This document shows, one piece after another, positions 51,285 to 59,414 of a stretch of 64,000 nucleotides of DNA (within the stretch, counting starts at the first letter, position 1; each line of letters starts with the position of its first letter). The notes under the pieces are model-generated. The model ran no database searches and was not told the DNA's origin. It saw only the letters and a program-made list of their open reading frames with translations. The DNA lies in contig JAHCAL010000006.1 in assembly GCA_019634925.1 (NCBI GenBank), positions 62,001 through 126,000 of the forward strand, written 5' to 3'. The translations under genes were made by a program, and so were the position numbers. The DNA comes from Pseudomonadales bacterium. Its GTDB lineage: Bacteria > Pseudomonadota > Gammaproteobacteria > Pseudomonadales > Azotimanducaceae.

Positions 51285-53798
51285 TCAGTCCGCGGCGGAG
51301 ACCGCGATCAGGCCTGGGCGCAGCAGATCGCGATCCCGCTTGCGCTCGTACTTGCGCGCGGGGGTATTGACGATCTCGGTGATCGCGCCGGCGGCGAGGC
51401 CGGCGGCGATGCGCTCCTCGCTCGTGTCCTGGTAGAGCGTGGTGCGCTGGCGCGGCGTGCGGCCGGCGGCCTCGATCATGGCGCGCATTTCGGCGGGGGA
51501 CGTTTCCTGGCCGTGGGTGGTGCCGGCGGCGCGGCTGATGCTCTCGTTCATGAGCGTGCCGCCGAGGTCGTTGCAGCCGGCGTCGAGGCAGGCTGCAAGC
51601 CCGGCGTGGCCCATCTTCACCCAGCTCGCCTGGATGTTGGTGATGTGCGGATGCAGCGCCAGTCGCGCCACCGCGTGCATGAGCACAGCCTCGCGGAACG
51701 TGGGTCCCTTGCGCGCCTTGCCCTTCAGGTACATGGGCGCCTCCATGTGCACGAACGGCAGCGGCACGAACTCGGTAAACCCGCCGGTCTTCTTCTGCAG
51801 GTCGCGCACGCGCAGCAGGTGGCGCGCCCAGTGCACCGGCTGTTCCACGTGGCCGTACATGATCGTCGCCGTGGTCCGGAAACCCGTGCGATGGGACGCG
51901 GCCATCACGTCGAGCCACTGCTGGGTGTTGATCTTGTCCGGACAGATGATCGCGCGCACCTCGTCGTCCAGGATCTCGGCCGCGGTGCCAGGCAGCGTGC
52001 CGAGGCCGGCTGCTTTCAGGCGCTCGAGGTAGGTGTCGAGATCCAGGTTCGAAGTGGCCGCACCCTGCCAGACCTCGAGCGGCGAGAATGCGTGGATGTG
52101 CATGTCGGGCACCGCGGCCTTCACGGCCTCGAGGATTCCGACGTAGGTCTCGCCCGTGTACTCGGGGTGGATGCCGCCCTGCATGCAGACTTCGGTGGCG
52201 CCGCGTTCCCAGGCTTCCACGGTGCGCCGCTGGATCTCCTCGTGGGAGAGGTCGTACGGACGGCCGCGCAGGTTTTCCGACAGCTTGCCCTTCGAGAACG
52301 CGCAGAACTGGCACTTGAAGTAGCAGATGTTGGTGTAATTGATGTTGCGATTGACGACGAAGCTCACGGTGTCGCCATTCATGCGCCGGCGCAGCCGGTC
52401 CGCGGCCTGCACGACCGCGCTGAAATCGTCGCCGCGCGCCGCGAACAGGCGGACGACGTCGGCCTCGTCGAGGTCGACGCCGGATTCGGCGCGGGCGAGG
52501 ATCGCCGCGAGGTCGGGCGAAACCCGCCGCGGCGCGGCATGGATCGCATCGAGCAGCGCCTGCGGCGGCGCGGTCTCGGCACCCGGGCTCCAGTCGTCGG
52601 AGCGCGCCAGCCCCTCGGCATCGCTGTGGGTCAGCACGGCATCGTGCAGTCCGCGGTCCACCCACGTGTCGAGTGCACGGACGAACTTCGGATACACGGT
52701 GAGCCGTTCATGCAGGAACTTGCCGGCCCGCGCGGTTTCGCGGGCGAGTTCGTCGAGATGCGGCCATGGTGCTTCCGGATTGACGAAGTCCGGAGTCAGC
52801 GGCGATACGCCGCCCCAGTCGTTGATGCCGGCGGCGACGATCTGGGCCAGCACGCCGGGGCTCAGGTTGGGTGGTGCCTGGATGCTCATGTCCGCGCCGA
52901 ACAGGATCCGTGCGACCGCAATGGTCCAGAGCAGTTCGTCGAGATCGGGCTCGGGTGCGTGCGCCATCTTGGTGTCGGGCTTGGCGCGGAAGTTCTGGAC
53001 GATTATTTCCTGGATGTGCCCGTACTGCGCCTGCACGTCGCGGATCGCGAGCAGCGACTCGATGCGCTCGAGGCGCGTCTCGCCGATGCCGATCAGGATC
53101 CCGGTGGTGAACGGCACCCGTGCCTTGCCGGCGTCCACGAGCGTCTGCAGCCGCACCGCCGGGACCTTGTCGGGCGAGCCGTGGTGGGGCATGCCCTTTG
53201 CGCACAACCGGTCGGACAGCGACTCGAGCATGATCCCCATGGACGGCGAGACCGGGCGCAGGCGCGTGAGTTCGTCCGGGGTCAGGGTGCCCGGGTTCAG
53301 GTGTGGCAGCAGTCCGGTCTCGCGGTAGACCCGCTCCGCGACGTGCACGAGGTAGTCGAGCGTGCTGGCGAAGCCCATGGCCGCGAGCGCCTCGCGCGCC
53401 GCCTTGTAGCGCAGTTCGGGCTTCTCGCCGAGGGTGAACAGCGCCTCCTTGCAGCCCTGCGCAGCGCCGTGCCGCGCGACCTCGAGCACTTCGTCGACGG
53501 TCATGTACGGCGCCTTCAGCTTGCGCGGGACCTGGGCGAAGGTGCAGTAGTGGCAGACGTCGCGGCACAGGTGGGTGAGCGGAATGAACACCTTGCGCGA
53601 GTAGGTGACGACGTTGTGGAAGCCGCGATCGCGCAGGTCCGCAGCAATGGCCGCGAGCGCCGCGGTGTCGGTCACCTCGGCGAGCGCCCGGGCGGTCTGG
53701 TGGTCCGGGCACTCACCGCGGGCGGCGAGTCCGGCGAGCGTCTGCACGAGCGGGTGGTCCATGTCGGTTCCGTTACTGCGTTGACTGCGTGGGTTCAT
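51285..53798 (-). CDS. fbiC: FO synthase, fused CofG-CofH (F420 biosynthesis)
   Basis: An 837-residue fusion of two radical-SAM enzymes that builds the deazaflavin FO from tyrosine and the pyrimidine 5-amino-6-ribitylaminouracil. The CofG half has CRDVCHYC (Cys 78, 82, 85); the CofH half has CYFKCQFC (Cys 492, 496, 499). Each binds a 4Fe-4S cluster. The fused form is typical for bacteria, while archaea usually have separate proteins. The start MNPRSQ overlaps the cofC stop (ATGA); an ATG 12 codons later is an alternative. It lies inside the F420 operon, ahead of the MlaE-like gene. Confidence 0.97.
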   Translation of the reverse strand: MNPRSQRSNGTDMDHPLVQTLAGLAARGECPDHQTARALAEVTDTAALAAIAADLRDRGFHNVVTYSRKVFIPLTHLCRDVCHYCTFAQVPRKLKAPYMTVDEVLEVARHGAAQGCKEALFTLGEKPELRYKAAREALAAMGFASTLDYLVHVAERVYRETGLLPHLNPGTLTPDELTRLRPVSPSMGIMLESLSDRLCAKGMPHHGSPDKVPAVRLQTLVDAGKARVPFTTGILIGIGETRLERIESLLAIRDVQAQYGHIQEIIVQNFRAKPDTKMAHAPEPDLDELLWTIAVARILFGADMSIQAPPNLSPGVLAQIVAAGINDWGGVSPLTPDFVNPEAPWPHLDELARETARAGKFLHERLTVYPKFVRALDTWVDRGLHDAVLTHSDAEGLARSDDWSPGAETAPPQALLDAIHAAPRRVSPDLAAILARAESGVDLDEADVVRLFAARGDDFSAVVQAADRLRRRMNGDTVSFVVNRNINYTNICYFKCQFCAFSKGKLSENLRGRPYDLSHEEIQRRTVEAWERGATEVCMQGGIHPEYTGETYVGILEAVKAAVPDMHIHAFSPLEVWQGAATSNLDLDTYLERLKAAGLGTLPGTAAEILDDEVRAIICPDKINTQQWLDVMAASHRTGFRTTATIMYGHVEQPVHWARHLLRVRDLQKKTGGFTEFVPLPFVHMEAPMYLKGKARKGPTFREAVLMHAVARLALHPHITNIQASWVKMGHAGLAACLDAGCNDLGGTLMNESISRAAGTTHGQETSPAEMRAMIEAAGRTPRQRTTLYQDTSEERIAAGLAAGAITEIVNTPARKYERKRDRDLLRPGLIAVSAAD

Positions 53799-54487
53799 GA
53801 AGCGGCATCCGTTCCGAGCGCGCCGGGCCACGGCGTGGCGCGGGCGTCGGCGAGGCGGGCGGCGATCCCGGCCCGCGTCAGGTAGATCCCGGTCTGGCTG
53901 GCGGGTTCCCGCGCGAGCAGCGCGCGGAGATCCGCCGGCGTGTCGATGTCGAGTGCGAACAGGCTCGAAGGAATCACCTTCGGGACCACGCCGGCCGCGA
54001 ACGCGGCCTCGACGTGCGGCCGGAAACTGCGCCCGTCGAACAGCAGCGGGATGCGGCCGGGCGGGGTGCAGATCAGGCAGTTGGTGCCGACGTGCTCGTC
54101 GTCCGGCAGGATCGTGACGTCAGCGTGCTCCGCAAGGACCGAGTCGATCTCGTGTTCCGTGATCAGCGGCACGTCGGCAGGCACGATCATCACGCCCCGT
54201 GCATGCAGGTGTTCGACCAGGTAGTCGCTCGCCTGGGTCAGCGCGGTCGGCAGGTCGGCGTCCGGGCTCTCGCTGAAGCGTTCGGTGCCGAAGGCCTGGG
54301 CAAGGGCGTCGGCCTCGGGGGTGCGCGAGACCACCAGGATCCCGTCGAGCCGCGTGCTGCGCGCCAGCGCGGTCAGCACGTCCCGCGCCATGGCGAGCAT
54401 GAGGCCGCGCCGTTCCTCGGGCGTGAGTGCGCTCGCCAGCCGCTGTTTGGCGGCCTCGAAGGTCTTGATGGGAACGATGGCCCACAT
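53795..54487 (-). CDS. cofC: CofC/FbiD guanylyltransferase (F420 biosynthesis)
   Basis: A 230-residue nucleotidyltransferase. The N-terminus WAIVPIKTFEAAKQRLA is the GTP-binding start with the key Lys and Arg, and VMIVPADVPLIT holds the metal-binding Asp. LLFDGRSFRPHV and FALDIDTPADL complete the family pattern. It makes the guanylated three-carbon acid (from 2-phospholactate, phosphoenolpyruvate or 3-phosphoglycerate) that CofD joins to FO. Which acid it uses cannot be read here. Overlaps fbiC by four bases. Confidence 0.95.
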   Translation of the reverse strand: MWAIVPIKTFEAAKQRLASALTPEERRGLMLAMARDVLTALARSTRLDGILVVSRTPEADALAQAFGTERFSESPDADLPTALTQASDYLVEHLHARGVMIVPADVPLITEHEIDSVLAEHADVTILPDDEHVGTNCLICTPPGRIPLLFDGRSFRPHVEAAFAAGVVPKVIPSSLFALDIDTPADLRALLAREPASQTGIYLTRAGIAARLADARATPWPGALGTDAAS

Positions 54488-54500
54488 GTCGGTGCCCCGG

Positions 54501-55430
54501 TCAGCGCAAAGCGTCGACGAAGTCGAGTACGGTCTCGGCGAGTGCCATGCGGTCGGCCAACGTTAGCATGACGGTCTGGGCCACGATAGTGGCCGGCCGC
54601 AGCGCCCCGTCCAGCGCTGCGTCCTGCCGGTCCAGCACGAAACCGTCCAGCAGGTCGCCGTAGTGCGCGGCGACTGCGGCCGCGGTCGCGGGCACCCTGA
54701 GTTCCTGCATCATCTTCGCGGTCGGTCCCTTGATCGCCTGGCCGCCGACGATCGGCGATACCGCGACCACCGGGGCGGGGCACGCCGCGAGCGCCGCGCG
54801 CAGGCCGGGCAGGTTCAGCAGCGGGTCCACCGAAACGAACGGATTCGACGGGCAGATGACGATCCCGGTCGCGGTCTCGAGCCACGCCAGGATCGCCGGG
54901 TTGGGTCGCGCGTCGGCGATGCCGTCGAAGGTGAAGCCGGTGACCGTCGGCGCACAGCGCTCGCGCACGAAGTAGTGCTGGAAGGCGAGCGTCCCGTCCG
55001 GCGTGTGCACCAGCGTACGCACCGGGTCGTCGGACATCGGCACGATGCGGTGTTCGATGCCGAGCGCCCTGCTGATCCGGTCGGTCGCGTCGGTGCGGCT
55101 CACCCCCGCGGCGAGCAGGCGCGTCCGCGCGACGTGCAGGGCCAGGTCGCGGTCGCCGAGGCGGAACCAGGTCTCGCCGCCGAGCGCGGCGAGCGTTTCC
55201 ATGAAATTCCACGTCTCGTCGGCACGACCCCAGCCGAGTTCGGGGTTCGCGAGGCCGGCGAGGGTATAGGTGAGCGTATCCAGATCCGGCGCGATCTCGA
55301 GTCCGAGGTGTTCGAAGTCGTCGCCGGTGTTGACCGCGAACAGGACCTCGTCCGGCGCGAGGTGCCGCGCCAGGCCGAGCGCCAGCTTGGCGCCGCCGAC
55401 GCCGCCGGTGATGGCCAGGATGCGGCGCAT
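54501..55430 (-). CDS. cofD: CofD 2-phospho-L-lactate transferase (F420 biosynthesis)
   Basis: A 309-residue enzyme starting with ITGGVGGAKLALGLA, the family's FO-binding glycine motif, followed by FAVNTGDDFEHLGL. SNPFVSVDPLLNLPG and VSPIVGGQAIKGPTAKMM are further hallmarks. It transfers the phospho-acid unit from its GDP-linked form to FO, giving F420-0 or a variant. It overlaps cofE by one base upstream and lies 13 bases before cofC. The length equals that of archaeal CofD and of FbiA. Confidence 0.97.
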   Translation of the reverse strand: MRRILAITGGVGGAKLALGLARHLAPDEVLFAVNTGDDFEHLGLEIAPDLDTLTYTLAGLANPELGWGRADETWNFMETLAALGGETWFRLGDRDLALHVARTRLLAAGVSRTDATDRISRALGIEHRIVPMSDDPVRTLVHTPDGTLAFQHYFVRERCAPTVTGFTFDGIADARPNPAILAWLETATGIVICPSNPFVSVDPLLNLPGLRAALAACPAPVVAVSPIVGGQAIKGPTAKMMQELRVPATAAAVAAHYGDLLDGFVLDRQDAALDGALRPATIVAQTVMLTLADRMALAETVLDFVDALR

Positions 55431-56245
55431 CAGCGGAACATGTCCTCGGCGAGCGGGCGCACCGCGCTGGTCGCCGGTTCGTCGACGTCGTCGGGGGGCA
55501 GCCCGCGGATGACCGCGGCAGGGGTCATTTCGGTGGTCTCGCCCATCACCAGGGTCGCCATGGTGGCGAGCGAGTCCGCGCGATTGATCAGGGTGACCTT
55601 GAGCTCGCGCCCGAACAGGTCGGTCTCGCCGCGCCGGTCGTCGAGCACGCGGATGCCGGCGCAGCCGATGGCGCTGCCGATGCTGCCGAGCCGCCAGGGC
55701 CGGTTGTTGCTGTCGGTGATCACCACCCCGAGCCGCACGCCGAACCGTGCCTCGAGCCCGGCCCGCACGCGCGCGGCCGAGGCGTCGGGATCGACCGGCA
55801 GCAGGAGCGCGAAGTCATCCGAGTTCGGATCGCCGCTCGCGCCGCCGTGTTCGATGTTGGACTGATCGATCCCGGCATGGGCGCCGACGATGCCGAGCCG
55901 GTGGCGTACCAGCAGCACGCCCGGCTTCTTGCGCACCACGTCGGTGGATTCGTCCAGGATCAGCTGCACGAGCCGCGGATCCTTGAGGGTCTCCGCGGCC
56001 AGTTCGACGGCGCGCGGCGAAGGCGTGACGTCGGCGAGCGCCACCAGGCGGCCTTCCGCCTTGGAAACGATCTTCTGCGCCAGGCATATCACGTCGCCGG
56101 CGACCGGCGTGATGCCGTTCGCGGTCAGCGCCGTTGCGAGCAGCGCCACCAGATCGTCGCCCGCCCGCACGAGCGGAATGCCCGTGAGTGCCACCACGCT
56201 GACCGGCCCGGTCGGGTGGTGTGGCTGGGTAGGCGACGTGGTCAC
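55430..56245 (-). CDS. cofE: CofE F420-0:gamma-glutamyl ligase (single-domain)
   Basis: A 271-residue enzyme that adds gamma-linked glutamates to F420-0. LAQKIVSKAEGRLVAL and VVITDSNNRPWRLGSIGSA are the GTP/metal-binding parts, and MGETTEMTPAAVIRG closes the domain. It is the stand-alone form; mycobacterial FbiB carries an additional C-terminal flavin domain that reduces dehydro-F420-0, which is absent here. The start is GTG. It lies 46 bases after npdG and overlaps cofD, so it is firmly in the operon. Confidence 0.96.
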   Translation of the reverse strand: MTTSPTQPHHPTGPVSVVALTGIPLVRAGDDLVALLATALTANGITPVAGDVICLAQKIVSKAEGRLVALADVTPSPRAVELAAETLKDPRLVQLILDESTDVVRKKPGVLLVRHRLGIVGAHAGIDQSNIEHGGASGDPNSDDFALLLPVDPDASAARVRAGLEARFGVRLGVVITDSNNRPWRLGSIGSAIGCAGIRVLDDRRGETDLFGRELKVTLINRADSLATMATLVMGETTEMTPAAVIRGLPPDDVDEPATSAVRPLAEDMFR

Positions 56246-56291
56246 GCCAGGCTGCTCGTTGATCGCTTCGGTGATGGCCGGGGTGATCGCC

Positions 56292-56966
56292 TCAATGATC
56301 CTCTTGGCCGACGATCTTGATGCCGGCGTGGGAGAGGATGCCCGACCGGTTGATCTGGATCAGGATCGAGGTGAGCGCTTCCGCCGCCGCGGAGTTCTCG
56401 ATCGGCCCGGCGTGCCAGCCGCGCATGCCGGCCTGTTCGATCAGCTCGATGACCTTCTCGCGCGCGGCCTTCTTGTTGCCGGCGACCAGCACGTCGCACT
56501 CGATGGTGACGTCCTGCTGCAGCAGGTGCGCAGCGATGTTCTGGAAGGCGGTCACCACCATGACGTCCTCGCCGAGCAGCATCTGCGCGCGTTTGCCGGC
56601 ACTGCCCTCGGGAGGCAGCTGGACGGTGCCGACCTTGGGCGGCACCAGCGGGACGGTCACGTCGATCAGGATCTTGCCCTTCAGGCTCTCGCGGACCGCG
56701 CCGAGGGTGGCGAGCTGGTGCTCGGCCGGCACGGTCAGCACCACGATGTCCCCCGCCGCCGCGGCGGCCCCGTTCTCCATGGCATCGGCCGGTGTTTCCG
56801 GGCTGATTTCCTTCAGTGCGGCGACGGCGGCCTGGGCCTTTTCGAGTGTGCGCGAACCGATGACGATGCGGTGCCCGGCCTTGGCCCAGCGGATGGCGAG
56901 ACCGGTGCCGAGATCGCCGGTGCCGCCCAGGATGGCGATCGTTTCGGGTTTGCTGGCTGCTGTCAT
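56292..56966 (-). CDS. npdG: NADPH-dependent F420 reductase
   Basis: A 224-residue reductase. GGTGDLGTGLAIRWA is the NADP-binding loop, followed by GSRTLEKAQAA whose Ser and Arg contact the 2'-phosphate of NADPH. VVLTVPAEHQ, VTAFQNIAAHLL and NSAAAEALTSILIQIN match the Fno/NpdG family that interconverts NADPH and F420H2. It heads the F420 operon and would keep F420 reduced in a cell whose main currency is NADPH. The gene diverges from an F420-type oxidoreductase gene across 248 bases. Confidence 0.95.
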   Translation of the reverse strand: MTAASKPETIAILGGTGDLGTGLAIRWAKAGHRIVIGSRTLEKAQAAVAALKEISPETPADAMENGAAAAAGDIVVLTVPAEHQLATLGAVRESLKGKILIDVTVPLVPPKVGTVQLPPEGSAGKRAQMLLGEDVMVVTAFQNIAAHLLQQDVTIECDVLVAGNKKAAREKVIELIEQAGMRGWHAGPIENSAAAEALTSILIQINRSGILSHAGIKIVGQEDH

Positions 56967-57214
56967 GACGCGTCCTCGAACTCTGGATGGCAGGGTGCGG
57001 CGGGGCCGCAAAGCGCGCGATTATGCCGTCTTCGCGGTCGGTCCCGCCACTCTCGCCCGGCGGCGGCCCGGCGTGACTCGCTTGTGGCTCGGGCCTGGCT
57101 CGGCAGCGAGGCCGGCAGCGGGGCCGGCAGCGGGGTTGCGCCTGCCCGAGCGCCGATGGGAGTATGCCGCGGCAGTCAAGCCAGCCAAATGGCCCGGTGG
57201 CCAAGGGGGAAGTG
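56967..57214. promoter_or_regulatory. Divergent control region of F420 genes
   Basis: This 248-base gap between npdG and the luciferase-like oxidoreductase gene must hold both promoters. It is GC-rich; I see a 12-base direct repeat (GGCCGGCAGCGG, twice, about 57112-57135) but no convincing -35/-10 pair. A shared control of cofactor supply and user is plausible. Confidence 0.4.
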
Positions 57215-58126
57215 ATGAGAATCGGTGTGATGATCGGCGGGGACGGTCGGCGGCTCTCGCTCGACGACGTGATCGGAATCGCCCGCCAGGTCGAAGCCGC
57301 CGGCCTCGACGACGTCTGGATGGCCAACATCTTCTCGTTCGACGCCATTTCGACGCTGATGCTGGTCGGCCGCGCCACCACGCGGATCGGGCTCGGCACG
57401 GCGGTGACGCCGACGTATCCGCGGCATCCGACCGCCATCGCACAGCAGGCCCTGACCACGGCCGCGGCGACCGGCAACCGCTTCACGCTCGGGATCGGGC
57501 TCTCCCACCAGCTGGTGATCGAGAACATGCTGGGCCTGTCCTACCGGCAGCCCGCGCGGCATATGCGCGAATACCTGAGCGTGCTCATGCCGCTGGCCCG
57601 CGGCGAAACGGCGAACTACCACGGCGAGGAGTACCGGGTCAGCAATGTCGCCCTCGACGTGCCGGGCGCCACACGCCTGCCCGTGGTGGTCGCGGCACTC
57701 GGCCCGGTGATGCTGAAGATCGCCGGCGAACTCGCCGACGGGACGAACACCTGGATGGTCGGACCGAAGACCATGGCGAGCCATATCGTCCCGCGCCTGC
57801 GCGCGGCGGCGACCGCGGCGGGCCGACCGGATCCACACGTGGTCGGGGGCTTTCCGATCATCCTCACCAACCGGCCGGACGAGGCCCGGGCCAGGATCGG
57901 CCAGTCGCTCACCATCTACGGCCAGCTGCCGAGCTATCGCGCCATGCTGGACCGCGAGGGCGTCGCGGGTCCGGCGGACGTCGCCATCGCCGGCGACGAA
58001 AACGCGCTGCGCGGGGCGCTGAAACGGCTCGAGGACGTCGGCGTCACCCACTTCAATGCGGCGATCGCCGCGGTGGAAGACGGCGCCTACGAGCGCACGC
58101 TCGAGTTTCTCTCGAGTCTCAAGTAA
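57215..58126 (+). CDS. LLM-class F420-dependent oxidoreductase
   Basis: A 303-residue TIM-barrel enzyme of the bacterial luciferase-like superfamily. RIGVMIGGDGRRLSLDD begins the barrel; GLDDVWMANIFSFDA, RIGLGTAVTPTYPRHP and GIGLSHQLVIENMLGL match mycobacterial F420-dependent members (MSMEG_4879 type). Close linkage with F420 synthesis supports F420 rather than FMN. AAGGGGGA precedes the ATG. It would reduce or oxidise an imine, ketone or alcohol; an SDR gene follows 28 bases downstream, likely in the same operon. Confidence 0.9.
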   Translation: MRIGVMIGGDGRRLSLDDVIGIARQVEAAGLDDVWMANIFSFDAISTLMLVGRATTRIGLGTAVTPTYPRHPTAIAQQALTTAAATGNRFTLGIGLSHQLVIENMLGLSYRQPARHMREYLSVLMPLARGETANYHGEEYRVSNVALDVPGATRLPVVVAALGPVMLKIAGELADGTNTWMVGPKTMASHIVPRLRAAATAAGRPDPHVVGGFPIILTNRPDEARARIGQSLTIYGQLPSYRAMLDREGVAGPADVAIAGDENALRGALKRLEDVGVTHFNAAIAAVEDGAYERTLEFLSSLK

Positions 58127-58154
58127 CGGGCAGTCGAACGACGGGAGGCGACCG

Positions 58155-58919
58155 ATGACGATGCGGGATCTGACGGACAGGGTGGCCTGGATTACCGGCG
58201 CGGGTACCGGCATCGGTGCGGCCGCCGCGGTGGCGCTCGCGGCGGAGGGCATGCGGGTGATCCTGTCCGGTCGGCGCGTCGACCGGCTCCAAGCGGTTGC
58301 CGGGCAGATCGGCGCACGCGTCGAGGTCATGCCGCTCGACGTGGCGGACAAACACGCAGTGCTCGCCATGGCCGGGGACATCCTGGCCCGCCATGGCCGG
58401 ATCGACGTACTGGTCGCGAGTGCGGGGCTCAACGTTCGGAACCGCAACTGGCACGACGTCACCATGGACGACTGGGATACCGTCATCCGGGTCGATCTCG
58501 ACGGCGCGTTCTACTGCGCGCACGCGGTGCTGCCGGCCATGATCGCGCAGGGCGACGGGCTGATCGTCAACGTCTCGTCCTGGGCCGGCCGCCATGTGTC
58601 GGTCGTGACCGGGCCGGCCTACACGGCGGCCAAGCACGCGATGAACGCCATGACCGAGAGCATCAACATGGAAAACGGCATTCACGGCGTGCGCGCGTGC
58701 GCGGTGTGCCCGGGCGAAGTGTCCACCGAGATCCTCGACCGACGGCCGATTCCAGTGACTGCCGAAGAGCGCGCCCGCATGGTACAGCCGGAGGACTGCG
58801 GCGCGATCATCGCGTTCCTCGCGCGGCTGCCCGCGCACGTCTGCATCAACGAACTCACCGTGAGCCCGACCTGGAACCGCGGCTACGTGGCGCAGGCGCG
58901 GGCATTGCAGCGCGGCTGA
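58155..58919 (+). CDS. SDR family oxidoreductase
   Basis: A 254-residue classical SDR. TGAGTGIG binds the cofactor, SGRRVDR suggests an NADP preference (Arg-Arg after the second strand), SAGLN replaces the NNAG motif, and YTAAKHAMNAM carries Tyr and Lys with the Ser in VNVSSW. It follows the F420-dependent oxidoreductase and ends seven bases from the convergent dioxygenase beta gene. It probably works on an alcohol or ketone in the same pathway. Confidence 0.9.
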   Translation: MTMRDLTDRVAWITGAGTGIGAAAAVALAAEGMRVILSGRRVDRLQAVAGQIGARVEVMPLDVADKHAVLAMAGDILARHGRIDVLVASAGLNVRNRNWHDVTMDDWDTVIRVDLDGAFYCAHAVLPAMIAQGDGLIVNVSSWAGRHVSVVTGPAYTAAKHAMNAMTESINMENGIHGVRACAVCPGEVSTEILDRRPIPVTAEERARMVQPEDCGAIIAFLARLPAHVCINELTVSPTWNRGYVAQARALQRG

Positions 58920-58925
58920 CTAAGG

Positions 58926-59414
58926 TCAGATCGGATAGACGATGGTGTTCGGTACGAGCACCGAGTCGTAGACGCAGAGTTTTTCCTGGAAGCGCAGCAT
59001 GCCGTCGGCTGCGCGCACCACGCGGTCGATGTAACGTCCGACCGACAGCATGCGCGGCAGTTCGTCGAACAGCACCTCGACCACCAGGTAGTTCGCGGTC
59101 GATTCGATGACGCCGGTGGCGGGATCGAGCGTGGCCAGCACGTTGCTGATCTGGTGCCGCAGGTAACGCGGCTCGTGCATGATCGTCTCGCGCACGGCAC
59201 GCACCCGGTCCGCGAGCATGCCGCGGCTCTCGCAGCGGATGATCGCGAGCGGCAGGCCCTGGTCGTGGTTGTCGCGCGGCATCACCCGATACAGGCACTC
59301 GTCCGTGAACAGGTCCGGCCACGCGTCGAGCGGGCCGTCGTCGAGCACCTGCGCGTAGCGGCTGTACAGGCGCTCGAGCTCGTGCTGAAGCGTTGCGTCG
59401 ACCGGCTGAATCAC
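58926..59414 (-). CDS. Aromatic-ring-hydroxylating dioxygenase, beta subunit
   Basis: A 162-residue NTF2-fold protein of the ring-hydroxylating beta family: HELERLYSRYAQVLDDGPLD, WPDLFTDECLYRVMPRDN, HQISNVLA and LRFQEKLCVYDSVLVPNTIVYP. It supports the alpha subunit in the alpha3-beta3 oxygenase. The GTG start overlaps the alpha stop by four bases (GTGA). Pairing with the alpha gene makes this assignment firm. Confidence 0.92.
   Translation of the reverse strand: MIQPVDATLQHELERLYSRYAQVLDDGPLDAWPDLFTDECLYRVMPRDNHDQGLPLAIIRCESRGMLADRVRAVRETIMHEPRYLRHQISNVLATLDPATGVIESTANYLVVEVLFDELPRMLSVGRYIDRVVRAADGMLRFQEKLCVYDSVLVPNTIVYPI

Noticed and set aside
50802..53885. A 1027-codon open frame on the + strand
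   Set aside because: It runs antisense to the permease and FO synthase genes, whose motifs are complete. The translation is Arg/His/Gly-rich with no domain; it is a by-product of GC-rich codon usage.
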